From Lachnospiraceae bacterium (GTDB lineage: Bacteria; Bacillota; Clostridia; Lachnospirales; Lachnospiraceae), in NCBI GenBank assembly GCA_016283575.1, contig JAEEND010000007.1, positions 372,001-436,000 on the forward strand: a DNA stretch of 64,000 nt, read 5' to 3'. Under the pieces are notes generated by a model. It saw nothing but the letters and a program-made list of their open reading frames with translations. It did no database searches and had not been told where the DNA came from. Shown here piece by piece: positions 36,604-45,648 of the stretch (position 1 is the stretch's first letter; the number at the start of each line of letters is the position of its first letter). Position numbers and translations under genes: made by a program.

Positions 36604-37339
36604 TGAATCAAAAATAGAGGGAAGAAACGCCGTTCTTGAAGCCATGCGAAGCGGCAAGACCATCGACAGACTATATGTTCTTGATGGTTGTCAGGACGGA
36701 CCGGTTCTTACCATTAAGCGTGAAGCAAGAAAACAGGATACGGTTATTAAGTACGTGGAAAAAGAACGCCTTGATCAGATGTCGGAAACAGGACATCACC
36801 AGGGCGTTATCGCTATTTCCGCGGCTTATGACTATTCCGAAATGGAAGATATATTCGCACTTGCCGAAAAGAAGGGGGAACCTCCTTTTATAGTGCTTCT
36901 TGATAATATAGAAGATCCTCATAATCTTGGCGCCATTATCCGTACCGCCAATCTTTGCGGAGCGCATGGTGTTATAATACCGAAGCAGAGAGCGGTGGGA
37001 CTTACCGCAACTGTTGCGCGTACTTCTGCAGGAGCCTTAAACTATACTCCCGTTGTTAAGGTAACAAATCTTGCAAAGACCATCGAAGAGTTAAAAGAAA
37101 AGGGTTTATGGTTTGTATGCGGAGATATGGGCGGCACCACCATGTATGACCTTGATTTAACAGGCCCCATCGGACTTGTCATCGGTAACGAAGGTGACGG
37201 CGTGGGACGCCTTGTAAAAGAAAAATGTGATTTTGTGGCATCGATCCCCATGAAGGGTGATATCGATTCCCTTAATGCTTCTGTTGCCATGGGGGTAATG
37301 GGATTTGAAATTGCAAGACAAAGACTTTATAAAAAATAA
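36593..37339 (+). CDS. rlmB: 23S rRNA 2'-O-ribose methyltransferase, TrmH/RlmB family
   Basis: SPOUT-fold methyltransferase, 248 residues. The N-terminal substrate-binding domain (IEGRNAVLEAMRSGKTIDRL) is followed by the knotted catalytic part: LLDNIEDPHNLGAIIRTA, GLVIGNEGDGV and IPMKGDIDSLNASVAMGV. The usual target of this subgroup is a ribose in 23S rRNA. AAAGGGA precedes the ATG. Its 3' end overlaps the start of sigH by about 30 bases. Confidence 0.92.
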   Translation: MSFNESKIEGRNAVLEAMRSGKTIDRLYVLDGCQDGPVLTIKREARKQDTVIKYVEKERLDQMSETGHHQGVIAISAAYDYSEMEDIFALAEKKGEPPFIVLLDNIEDPHNLGAIIRTANLCGAHGVIIPKQRAVGLTATVARTSAGALNYTPVVKVTNLAKTIEELKEKGLWFVCGDMGGTTMYDLDLTGPIGLVIGNEGDGVGRLVKEKCDFVASIPMKGDIDSLNASVAMGVMGFEIARQRLYKK

Positions 37340-37961
37340 ATATGAAGATATAAAGGATGAAGAGCTGATCTCCATGCTGAGAGACGGAGCAGGGGAGATC
37401 ACGGATTATCTTATGGATAAGTACAAGCCTTTAGTCAAGAGTAAAGCCCGTTCCATGTATATTCTCGGCGCTGATACCGAAGATCTGATACAGGAAGGCA
37501 TGATAGGTCTCTTTAAGGCGATCCGTGATTATGACAGCGGCCGTGATGCAAGCTTTTTTACTTTTGCGGATCTTTGCGTATCAAGGCAGATGTATACTGC
37601 CGTCACCGCCTCCGCCCGTAAAAAGCACGCGCCCCTTAATTCCTATGTTTCTTTATCTCCGGGGGCTTCAGAGCATAACGGTGATGCAGGGGAGGATGCT
37701 TCCTCAGCTTTATATAAAATTGCATCTACAATTGATGAAAATCCCGAAAGCCTGGTGATAGATCAGGAGAATGTAAAGATCATAAAGGGCTGGATGGAGA
37801 CGGAATTATCTTCTTTTGAAAGAGAGACTCTGGAGTTATTTCTGACCGGTATGAATTACACGGAAATCGCGAGAGTCCTTGCTAAGGATGAAAAATCAAC
37901 TGATAATGCTTTACAGAGAGCCAAGAGCAAGATCAAGAAACTCCTTGAAAAAAACAGGTAG
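37305..37961 (+). CDS. sigH: RNA polymerase sigma factor, SigH type
   Basis: 218 residues. Region 2: ALL-like LMDKYKPLVKSKARSM, GADTEDLIQEGMIGLFKAI and FADLCVSRQMYTAV; then KKHAPLNSYVSLSP, a SigH hallmark; region 4: LSSFERETLELFLTGMNYTE and NALQRAKSKI. SigH runs early sporulation or competence genes in Bacilli and Clostridia. The start must lie upstream of the ATG at 37374 to keep DEELISML, which leaves TTG codons at 37305 or 37311, both inside rlmB; I cannot decide between them. Position after rlmB agrees with the Firmicutes order, with the NYN nuclease gene missing. Confidence 0.85.
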   Translation: MKLQDKDFIKNKYEDIKDEELISMLRDGAGEITDYLMDKYKPLVKSKARSMYILGADTEDLIQEGMIGLFKAIRDYDSGRDASFFTFADLCVSRQMYTAVTASARKKHAPLNSYVSLSPGASEHNGDAGEDASSALYKIASTIDENPESLVIDQENVKIIKGWMETELSSFERETLELFLTGMNYTEIARVLAKDEKSTDNALQRAKSKIKKLLEKNR

Positions 37962-38021
37962 TACTTTAGGCCTGATTAAAGCGTTTTTATGCATTATTAA
38001 TCTGAAAAATAACACCAATAT

Positions 38022-38058
38022 AAAAAAAGGGACCTTAATAAACAAGTCTCTTTTTTTT
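38022..38058 (+). terminator. terminator after sigH
   Basis: A-run plus GGGAC (38029-38033) pairs with GTCTC (38046-38050) plus T-run, one G-U. It ends 17 bases before the GH94 ribosome binding site, so it could also act in the GH94 leader. Confidence 0.75.
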
Positions 38059-38091
38059 ATTCTTAAGTGTAAGAAAGGGAGGTATGCCCAA

Positions 38092-40800
38092 ATGAGAGAT
38101 TTAAACAAAATAAAGAACAATCAGTGTGTTTTCCTGGATAAGGAAGGCACTTTCAAACTTGAGTATGCGGACAGCTACACAGGTTTATATTTCCCCCTTG
38201 GAGGTGAAGCAGGACTTAAATCTGCAGTAACACCTTCTTTAAACGGTGATGCAAAGCTTGACCAGAACCACTTTTTACTCGAGCCCACCAGCATTGAGAA
38301 CCTTCATAACAACAGAAGCTCCAGAAACTTCTGGGTACTTCGTGAAGGCATGAAGCCCTGGTCACTTACCGGTATTTCCGTATGGCAGCAGGCTTTAATG
38401 GAAGATAAGGTAACGGTTGAAGCCGGTATTCTTTTCCATAAGATGACAAGGGAAGCGGCTGACGGATCCATCAAAGCAAGCATCACAAGCTACGTGCCCG
38501 TTAATGACAATACGGAAGTTCACATGGTTGAAATCACCAACACGGATTCCAAGGATGCCGAGTATACATTCGTAACAGCGGCTCCCATTTACGGCCGCTC
38601 TGCCGACAATTTAAGAGACCACAGACATGTTACAAGCCTTCTTCACAGAGTATATGTAAAGAACGGCAAGGTCATTGTTAATCCCACTCTTTCCTTTGAT
38701 GAAAGAGGACATCAGTTAAATGATACCCTTTACTATGTGACAGGCACCGATGCAAAGGGAAATACCGCATCCGAATTCTTCCCCGATACCAACGAATTCA
38801 TCGGAGAAGGCGGTTCTTTTGAACGCCCCATTACCTTGATCGAGAATGCTTCCGGCGTAAAAGAAGGATTTACCGTAAACGGTGTGGAAGCCATGGGCGG
38901 ACTTAAGTTTTCAAGTGTTACCGTTAAAGCAGGTGAAACTGTTAAGTATGTAGTACTTATGGGACTTACCACCGATGAAAAAGAAGCTGATTCCGTATCA
39001 GCTAGATACAGCACTTTCGAAAAGGCGGAAGCAGGCCTTAAGGAAGTTAAGGAATATTGGAAAAAGAAGATCAACGTACTTTACGAAACCGGTGATGTTA
39101 ACTTCGACGGCTTCATGAGATGGGTAAGCTTCCAGCCTGAAGTAAGAAGACTCTTCGGTTGTTCCTTCTTGCCTCATCACGACTACGGCCGTGGCGGAAG
39201 AGGATGGAGAGACTTATGGCAGGATTGCCTTGCGCTTCTTATCATGAACCCCGACGGTGTGCGCGATATGCTCCTTTCCAACTATGAAGGCGTACGTATC
39301 GACGGTTCCAACGCAACGATCATCGGTAACAAGCTTGGTGAATTCAAAGCAGACAGAAACGGCATCACCCGTGTATGGATGGACCATGGCGTATGGCCCC
39401 TCATCACTACAAAGCTTTACATCGACCAGACCGGTGACTTAAACATCCTTACCAAGGAAGTTCCTTATTATAAGGATCGTCAGGTTATGAGAGGTCTTGC
39501 CATCGACAATGAATGGGATGGTGAATCTCTTCGTGAAAAAGATCCTAAGGGTAACACCTATAAGGGAACTATATTGGAGCACCTGCTTATCCAGAACCTT
39601 ACAGCTTTCTGGGAAGTGGGCGAACACAATGTATTAAGACTTCGTGACGCAGACTGGAACGACGCTCTTGATATGGCAGGAAAGCGCGGTGAATCCGTTG
39701 CATTCTCCAATGCATATGCTAAAAACCTTGCAGATATCGCAGATTTACTTGAATGCTTACATAAAGAAAACGTAACAAAGGTAAATCTCTTAAAAGAAAC
39801 AAGTGAATTATTAAAGACCGGCGACGATTTATATGAAAGTATTCAAGCTAAGAATAAGCTTCTTGAAACCTACTGTGGCAGCGTTAAGCATCATGTATCC
39901 GGTGAAACCATTGAGGTTGAAACTTTAGCTCTTGCTGATACCTTACGTAAGGATGCAGAGTGGCTGAGAGAACACATAAGAAAGCAGGAATGGGTTAAGG
40001 ATAGCATCGGTAACGGCTGGTTCAACGGCTACTATGATGACAACGGACGTGCTCTTGACGGTGAACGTGATGGCAGAGTCAACATGACACTTACAGGCCA
40101 GGTATTCTCCGTAATGGGCGGCACAGCCACCAAGGAACAGGTAAAGTCCATTGCAAAGGCCGCAGATACCTATCTCTATGATGAAGCTGCCGGCGGTTAC
40201 AGACTTAATACCGATTTCAAGGAGATCAAAACCGATATGGGCCGTATGTTCGGTTTTGCTTTCGGTGAAAAAGAAAACGGTGCCGTATTCTCACATATGA
40301 CCACCATGTTTGCAAATGCCCTTTATCAGCGCGGTTTTGCAAAAGAAGGATATAAGGCTTTGGGAACCCTTTACAGACAGTCTGCAGACTTCAATAAGGG
40401 TCACATCTATCCCGGTATTCCCGAATATTTTGGAAAGGGCGGAAGAGGTCTTTATCATTATCTTACCGGCGCAGCAAGCTGGTACATGATGACGGTTGTT
40501 AACCAGATGTTCGGCGTAAGAGGCAATCTTGGAGCTCTTATCTTCGAACCCAAGCTTTTAAAGGAACAGTTTGATGACGAAGGTAACGCATCCATCGAAC
40601 TCACCTTTGCGAAGACAACTTTTAAAGTAAACTATATGAATGTAAATAAATTGGATTTTGGGGAATACAAGGTTAAAGAAGCGGTACTTGACGGAACAGA
40701 AAGCCTTCCCGTTGATACCATAAAAGCTTCTTTATGCAAGGACAAAATACAAAAACTCGGAAAAGATAAGGTTCATGTAATCGATATTACACTTTGCTAA
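38092..40800 (+). CDS. GH94 glycoside phosphorylase (cellobiose phosphorylase-like)
   Basis: 902 residues, cytoplasmic. Splits a beta-glucoside with phosphate to give glucose 1-phosphate. N-terminal beta-sandwich, then an (alpha/alpha)6 barrel. Seen: FLPHHDYGRGGRGWRDLWQD, the catalytic Asp524 in RDADWNDALDMAG, and the phosphate-site region HMTTMFANALYQRGFAKEGY with YPGIPEYF and YHYLTGAASWY. ATG at 38092 is 8 bases after AAGGGAGG; the frame is open upstream but carries no other SD. Codon choice is strongly biased, as in highly expressed genes. Exact substrate (cellobiose, laminaribiose, sophorose and so on) cannot be read from sequence. Confidence 0.88.
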   Translation: MRDLNKIKNNQCVFLDKEGTFKLEYADSYTGLYFPLGGEAGLKSAVTPSLNGDAKLDQNHFLLEPTSIENLHNNRSSRNFWVLREGMKPWSLTGISVWQQALMEDKVTVEAGILFHKMTREAADGSIKASITSYVPVNDNTEVHMVEITNTDSKDAEYTFVTAAPIYGRSADNLRDHRHVTSLLHRVYVKNGKVIVNPTLSFDERGHQLNDTLYYVTGTDAKGNTASEFFPDTNEFIGEGGSFERPITLIENASGVKEGFTVNGVEAMGGLKFSSVTVKAGETVKYVVLMGLTTDEKEADSVSARYSTFEKAEAGLKEVKEYWKKKINVLYETGDVNFDGFMRWVSFQPEVRRLFGCSFLPHHDYGRGGRGWRDLWQDCLALLIMNPDGVRDMLLSNYEGVRIDGSNATIIGNKLGEFKADRNGITRVWMDHGVWPLITTKLYIDQTGDLNILTKEVPYYKDRQVMRGLAIDNEWDGESLREKDPKGNTYKGTILEHLLIQNLTAFWEVGEHNVLRLRDADWNDALDMAGKRGESVAFSNAYAKNLADIADLLECLHKENVTKVNLLKETSELLKTGDDLYESIQAKNKLLETYCGSVKHHVSGETIEVETLALADTLRKDAEWLREHIRKQEWVKDSIGNGWFNGYYDDNGRALDGERDGRVNMTLTGQVFSVMGGTATKEQVKSIAKAADTYLYDEAAGGYRLNTDFKEIKTDMGRMFGFAFGEKENGAVFSHMTTMFANALYQRGFAKEGYKALGTLYRQSADFNKGHIYPGIPEYFGKGGRGLYHYLTGAASWYMMTVVNQMFGVRGNLGALIFEPKLLKEQFDDEGNASIELTFAKTTFKVNYMNVNKLDFGEYKVKEAVLDGTESLPVDTIKASLCKDKIQKLGKDKVHVIDITLC

Positions 40801-40822
40801 AGGAACCTGCGAAAGGAAAAAT

Positions 40823-43800
40823 ATGAAAGATTTTGGAAAAAAATCCACATTTGCGAGCTTCTTACCCGGTATTGCCGGAATCAAGGGCATTCCCGTGTGG
40901 TGCTACTACGTAAACAGAGGACAGGCCGTTGTAAGCTTTGGTTCCGAAAATAAGGACAATGCTTTAATGGAATTCTATCCTGCACATGTGGCTTATCAGA
41001 ATGTAAAAAGAACAGGTTTCAGAACCTTCATCCGTAAAGACGGTAAATTCTTTGAGCCCTTCAGCGATGAAAGAGTTTCATCCGACATGATCATCGAAAA
41101 GAACTTACTTACCATCAAAGAGTTTAATGATGAAGCAGGAGTTGAGACTGATGTAACCTATTACATCATGCCCGAAGAAAAGATCGGCGGACTTGTTCGT
41201 GAAGTTACTATCAAGAATACTTCCGATAAGACTTCGAAATTTGAAATCCTTGACGGTATGCCCGCACTTATTCCTTACGGAATTTCCGCTGACAACATGA
41301 AGAACATGACTCAGACCGCAAAGGCCTGGATGCAGGTTGAAAAAACAGCGGGAGGCAATGCATTTTACAGAGTACGTGCAAGCCTCGGAGACTCAACATC
41401 CGTTGTAGAGATCAAAGCAGGTAACTATGCGGCTTCTTATGAAAAAGACGGTTCCATGGTTTATCCCGTAACAGATCCCGATGTTATTTTCGGCTACGAC
41501 TATTCCCTCGGACGTGCGGTTAATTTCGAAGAACAGGGACTCGATTACGTATTATCCTTAAGAGAGAATACTTCCAATTTACTTCCCTGCGCATTCTTCC
41601 CTAAGAAGTGTACCCTTGCAGCAGGTGAATCCGTAACACTTTACGAAGTATACGGCACAGGCTCCTGCATGGAAGTTGTAGATGGATTCCTTAAGAAGAA
41701 TCATGATGATAAGTATTTTGTAAATAAGAAATTGAGAGCTCGTGAACTTACGGAAGAACTTACCGATCTGATCGGCACCAGAACAGGTGACAGCAAGTTC
41801 GATGAATATGTTCGTTACACCTACATGGATAACCTTCTTCGCGGAGGCTTCCCCATCAGACTCGGTAACAACAAGATCTTCTATGTATATTCAAGAAAGC
41901 ACGGCGATATCGAAAGAGATTACAACTACTTCTCCATGCTTCCTGAATACTACACTCAGGGTAACGGTAACTTCCGTGATGTTAACCAGAACAGAAGATG
42001 TGATACCTTCTTTGCTCCCTTTGTAGGAAAAGAAAATATCCACATGTTCTATAGCCTCATTCAGCTTGACGGTTACAATCCTCTTCAGATTGAAAAGACT
42101 ACCTATACACTTTCCGATGACAAAGCAGAGCTTATCTTAGGAAAGCTTGATCCTTCCGTTAAGGATAAGGTTAAGGCTCTTGTCACAAAGCCCTTCACTC
42201 CCGGTACTCTTTACAGATTACTTGAAGAAAGCGACAAGGTAAGCAATATGGAAGAGACCTTCTCAGCGATCATTGATTTCGCTGAACCTGAAGTAAACGG
42301 AAACTTCGGTGAAGGTTACTGGTGCGACCACTGGACATATAACCTGGATCTTATAGAAGATTACTTAAGCGTATTCCCCGAAACTGAAAAAGAAATGCTT
42401 TATGAAGAAGCATATTCTTACTTTGTATCTCAGGCTAACCTGCTTAAGAGAGCAAAGAGATATGTAAAGACCGAAAAGGGAATCCGTCAGTACAATAATA
42501 TTGACCATGCATCGGAAAGAAATACCGAGAAGTTATTAAGAAAGGATATGAACAAGGGAGCGATCCACTATGTATCCTTACTCGAAAAGCTGATCCTTCT
42601 TTCCGCAACAAAGTATGCAACCCTCGATCCCTACGGAATGGGTATCGAAATGGAAGGCGGAAAGCCCGGATGGTATGACGCATTAAACGGTATGCCCGCA
42701 CTTTTCGGTTCCTCCATGGGCGAAACATACGAACTTGCAAGAAACTTGAATTACACCATCGGTGCTTTAAAGAAATTCCCCGGCATGGTTAAACTTACCA
42801 GAGAAGTGGGAGAGTTTGTCGAAGCACTCGGAAAGGTAAATGCCTTAGATAAGAATTCCATGGATTTATGGAATGATAATAACGATATTAAAGAAGCTTA
42901 CAGAGCAAAGGTTTATGAAGGTATCTCCGGTGAGACTGTTGAATACACATCAGAAGCCCTTGCAAAGATCCTTGAAGGCTTCCATTCGACAGTAATGCTT
43001 GGTATCGAAAAAGCCATGGGTTACGGAAATGGTATCTGCCCCATGTACTTTACCTATGACTGCAAAGAATATACGGAAGATGAAGACGGCATCCATCCCG
43101 TTAAGTTTGAGCTTGTTAAGGTTCCCGATTTCCTTGAAGGTCAGGTACGCTTCTTAAAGCTTCCCGTATCCAAGGAACGTAAGGCGGTTATCTACAATAA
43201 GGTAAAAGAAAGCGAATTATTTGATAAGAAGCTTAAGATGTATAAAGTAAATGCATCACTTAACAATGCTTCTTATGAATATGGACGTTGCCGTGCGTTC
43301 ACTCCCGGCTGGCTTGAAAATGAATCAATCTGGCTTCACATGGAATATAAATACCTGCTTGAATTAATAAGATCCGGTTTATATGAGCAGTATTTCGAAG
43401 ATTTCAAGAACGATTGCATTCCTTTCCTTGATGAAGAAATGTATGGAAGATCCGTACTTGAAAACTCCTCATTCCTTGCATCCAGCATCAATCCTAACCC
43501 TGATATTCACGGAAAGGGCTTCGTTGCAAGACTTTCAGGCTCTACCATTGAGTTTATCTCCATGTGGAAGCTCATGATGTTCGGATCTAACCCTTTCAGA
43601 TTTGAAAACGGAGAGCTTTCCTGCAAGTTCGAGCCTGCAATCCCTGCATATCTTGTTGGAGATGACAAGCAGGTAACAGCAACATTCTTAGGCCGTACCG
43701 AAGTTACATATCACTTAAATGAAAAGAAGGATTACATCCCCGGTGAATATGTGATAGAAAAGATGGAAGCCGTTTATGAAAATAAAGCTATGGTTTCCAC

Positions 43801-43882
43801 CGCAAATGCCACATTCTCAGGTCAGATTGCCAAGGATATCCGCGACGGCAAGGTAAAAAGAATTGATATTTACGCTAAATAA
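40823..43882 (+). CDS. second GH94-type phosphorylase, large divergent form
   Basis: 1019 residues, cytoplasmic, 22 bases after the first GH94 gene. Architecture is that of a longer GH94 enzyme: beta-rich N part, helical barrel with YYTQGNGNFRDVNQNRR, EGYWCDHWTYNLDLIEDYL, and GKPGWYDALNGMPALFGSSM in which Asp619 sits where the catalytic acid of GH94 (WNDAL) is expected. The larger size and the GKPGxxDAxNG form recall beta-1,2-oligoglucan phosphorylases. Two different phosphorylases beside an importer suggest stepwise breakdown of an oligosaccharide. Assignment to GH94 rather than a related phosphorylase family is moderate. Confidence 0.7.
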   Translation: MKDFGKKSTFASFLPGIAGIKGIPVWCYYVNRGQAVVSFGSENKDNALMEFYPAHVAYQNVKRTGFRTFIRKDGKFFEPFSDERVSSDMIIEKNLLTIKEFNDEAGVETDVTYYIMPEEKIGGLVREVTIKNTSDKTSKFEILDGMPALIPYGISADNMKNMTQTAKAWMQVEKTAGGNAFYRVRASLGDSTSVVEIKAGNYAASYEKDGSMVYPVTDPDVIFGYDYSLGRAVNFEEQGLDYVLSLRENTSNLLPCAFFPKKCTLAAGESVTLYEVYGTGSCMEVVDGFLKKNHDDKYFVNKKLRARELTEELTDLIGTRTGDSKFDEYVRYTYMDNLLRGGFPIRLGNNKIFYVYSRKHGDIERDYNYFSMLPEYYTQGNGNFRDVNQNRRCDTFFAPFVGKENIHMFYSLIQLDGYNPLQIEKTTYTLSDDKAELILGKLDPSVKDKVKALVTKPFTPGTLYRLLEESDKVSNMEETFSAIIDFAEPEVNGNFGEGYWCDHWTYNLDLIEDYLSVFPETEKEMLYEEAYSYFVSQANLLKRAKRYVKTEKGIRQYNNIDHASERNTEKLLRKDMNKGAIHYVSLLEKLILLSATKYATLDPYGMGIEMEGGKPGWYDALNGMPALFGSSMGETYELARNLNYTIGALKKFPGMVKLTREVGEFVEALGKVNALDKNSMDLWNDNNDIKEAYRAKVYEGISGETVEYTSEALAKILEGFHSTVMLGIEKAMGYGNGICPMYFTYDCKEYTEDEDGIHPVKFELVKVPDFLEGQVRFLKLPVSKERKAVIYNKVKESELFDKKLKMYKVNASLNNASYEYGRCRAFTPGWLENESIWLHMEYKYLLELIRSGLYEQYFEDFKNDCIPFLDEEMYGRSVLENSSFLASSINPNPDIHGKGFVARLSGSTIEFISMWKLMMFGSNPFRFENGELSCKFEPAIPAYLVGDDKQVTATFLGRTEVTYHLNEKKDYIPGEYVIEKMEAVYENKAMVSTANATFSGQIAKDIRDGKVKRIDIYAK

Positions 43883-43959
43883 TTCTTGTTTTGTTAACGA
43901 ATTTTGAACAATTTTGTTACAAAAATGCCAAGAAGGTATAAAGATTTAACAAAAAAAAT

Positions 43960-43990
43960 GACACCAAAGCAAAATTTGGTGTCCTTTTTT
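43960..43990 (+). terminator. terminator after the phosphorylase pair
   Basis: GACACCAAA (43960-43968), loop GCAAAA, TTTGGTGTC (43975-43983), then C and a T-run. A possible promoter, TTGTTA (43914-43919) 17 bases TATAAA (43937-43942), lies just in front, so the hairpin might also act as an attenuator for the transporter operon. Confidence 0.85.
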
Positions 43991-44003
43991 TATAAATGAT
44001 ACA

Positions 44004-44031
44004 TTGTAAAATTTACATACAACAAGATAAT
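44004..44031 (+). promoter_or_regulatory. promoter with palindromic operator for the sugar ABC operon
   Basis: TTGTAA (44004-44009), 16 bases, GATAAT (44026-44031). The palindrome TGTAAA-A-TTTACA (44005-44017) covers the -35 box. The same TGTAAA/TTTACA half-sites recur at 45551-45582. Candidate site for a repressor, or for the AraC-type regulator at 50957. Confidence 0.55.
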
Positions 44032-44057
44032 ACATCTATTAAGGAGGAAAAAGTATT

Positions 44058-45536
44058 ATGAAAATTAAGAAGTTGGTTTCCTTAATGCTCGCTGCAACAA
44101 TGGTATTTACTATGGCAGCTTGCGGAGGAAAGACTGAATCTGCAGCTCCTGCTGAAAGCACAGAAAAGACTGAAACAGCAGAAACTCCTGCAGAATCAAC
44201 TGAAGGCGTTACCAACCTTGTTCTTTGGACATGGAACGACGACGCTCTTTCATTTGCAAAATGGTTCAATGCAGAACACACAGACATCCAGGTAGAAGCT
44301 ATCAACGTAGCATCTTCCGGTGAATATGAAACAAAGGTACAGACCGCATTACTTGGCGGTGAAACAGAACCCGATATTATCGGTGGTGAACTTGGTTGGC
44401 TTACCAACTTCATGGAAGCTGGATTCTTCGCTGACCTTGATCAGTTCGGCGCTCAGGACATCGCTTCACACGTAGTTGACTACGTTTGGGAAGCTGGTCA
44501 GGACGACGACGGCGTTCAGAGAGCTATGGGTTACCAGGCAGCTCCTGCTGGTTTCTACTACAGAAGAGACATTGCAGAAAAGATCTTCGGTTACTCAGAT
44601 CCTGAATCCGTAGCTAAGCTCTTCTCTTCCTATGATGCAATCATGGATGCAGCTAGAACAGCTAAGGAAAAAGGATACAGATTATTCGCATCTGACTCCG
44701 AAATTAACTACTGCGATTACAAAGAGCCTTGGGTTGTTGATGGTGTTGTAAACCTTAACGACGAAAGAATTGAAAGAGCAGAACTTACATCCGCTCTCTT
44801 CAACGAAGGCCTTACAGCTTACGCTTCACAGTGGACAACACCTTGGTATCAGTCCATGGCTGGCGAAGTACCTGTACTTTCTGAAGAAACTCGTTGGGGT
44901 ACTGATGACCTTGCTGTTTGGGGCGGTGACTCTGCAGAAGCTACCGAATCCTTCAACGAACAGGCTGAAGCTCTTGGTTTCACAGATACAACAGAAGTTA
45001 TGGCATTTGGTCTTCCTGCATGGGGTCAGTTAACACTTGCTAACCACGCTGGTGACACATATGGTAGCTGGGGCTTCGTTCCCGGTCCTTCCTATGGTCA
45101 GGGCGGCGGCGGCTGGTTCGGTATCTCCGAAAACTCCGAAAAGAAGGAAGCTGCTTATGAATTCCTTGCATGGATGATGTCTGATGAAACAATGGAAAGA
45201 TTCTACAATGGTTTCCACTATGACGATCCTGAAAACGAAAAGGAATATCAGAAGGTTCAGGGTAACCTCTGCTCCAACATCTCCGTTATCGAAAACCACA
45301 AGGATGACGAAAACGAAGCTTACGGCGGAGAAAAGTTAATGGCTATGTACCTTGATCTTGCTCAGCACATCGATTTCAGCCTTCAGACAAAGTATGATTC
45401 AGCACTCGGAACAATCTGGGGTGAAGCTGTTTCTTCTTATAAGACTGGTGAAATGACCATGGAAGAAGCAAAGAACTACTTCTATGATCAGGTTGATGAA
45501 CAGTTCGCTGGAGAAATCAAGACACCTGAAAGATAA
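44058..45536 (+). CDS. sugar ABC transporter substrate-binding lipoprotein
   Basis: 492 residues. Lipoprotein signal (MKIKKLVSLMLAATMVFTMAAC), lipid-modified Cys about 22, followed by a Ser/Glu/Thr-rich tether and a family 1 solute-binding fold (NLVLWTWNDDALSFAKWFN, GGWFGISENSEKKEAAYEFL). It captures oligosaccharide outside the membrane and hands it to the two permeases encoded next. Excellent SD AAGGAGG and strongly biased codons point to high expression. A stable hairpin follows the stop codon. Confidence 0.92.
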   Translation: MKIKKLVSLMLAATMVFTMAACGGKTESAAPAESTEKTETAETPAESTEGVTNLVLWTWNDDALSFAKWFNAEHTDIQVEAINVASSGEYETKVQTALLGGETEPDIIGGELGWLTNFMEAGFFADLDQFGAQDIASHVVDYVWEAGQDDDGVQRAMGYQAAPAGFYYRRDIAEKIFGYSDPESVAKLFSSYDAIMDAARTAKEKGYRLFASDSEINYCDYKEPWVVDGVVNLNDERIERAELTSALFNEGLTAYASQWTTPWYQSMAGEVPVLSEETRWGTDDLAVWGGDSAEATESFNEQAEALGFTDTTEVMAFGLPAWGQLTLANHAGDTYGSWGFVPGPSYGQGGGGWFGISENSEKKEAAYEFLAWMMSDETMERFYNGFHYDDPENEKEYQKVQGNLCSNISVIENHKDDENEAYGGEKLMAMYLDLAQHIDFSLQTKYDSALGTIWGEAVSSYKTGEMTMEEAKNYFYDQVDEQFAGEIKTPER

Positions 45537-45591
45537 TCTTTCAAGTATTCTGTAAATATTATCTTGTTATGTAACATTTACAAAGAGGTGC

Positions 45592-45611
45592 GGGAGCGCG
45601 CAAGCGCTCCC
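45592..45611 (+). other. intercistronic GC-rich hairpin
   Basis: GGGAGCGC (45592-45599), loop GCAA, GCGCTCCC (45604-45611): eight G-C-rich pairs with a GNRA-type tetraloop and no T-run. It stands between the binding-protein and permease genes, like the mRNA-protecting hairpins between malE and malF, and would favour excess binding protein. Confidence 0.75.
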
Positions 45612-45648
45612 ACATTCCTTGTTAAAAATCCCTGCGGAGAATAAAAAA

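Noticed and set aside
37879-38091. Upstream extension of the first GH94 gene to an ATG in sigH
   Set aside because: It would read through the sigH terminator, lacks an SD, and the added residues are low-complexity. ATG 38092 has AAGGGAGG.
45592-45611. Terminator after the first binding-protein gene
   Set aside because: No T-run follows; the permease genes 38 bases later need the same transcript.
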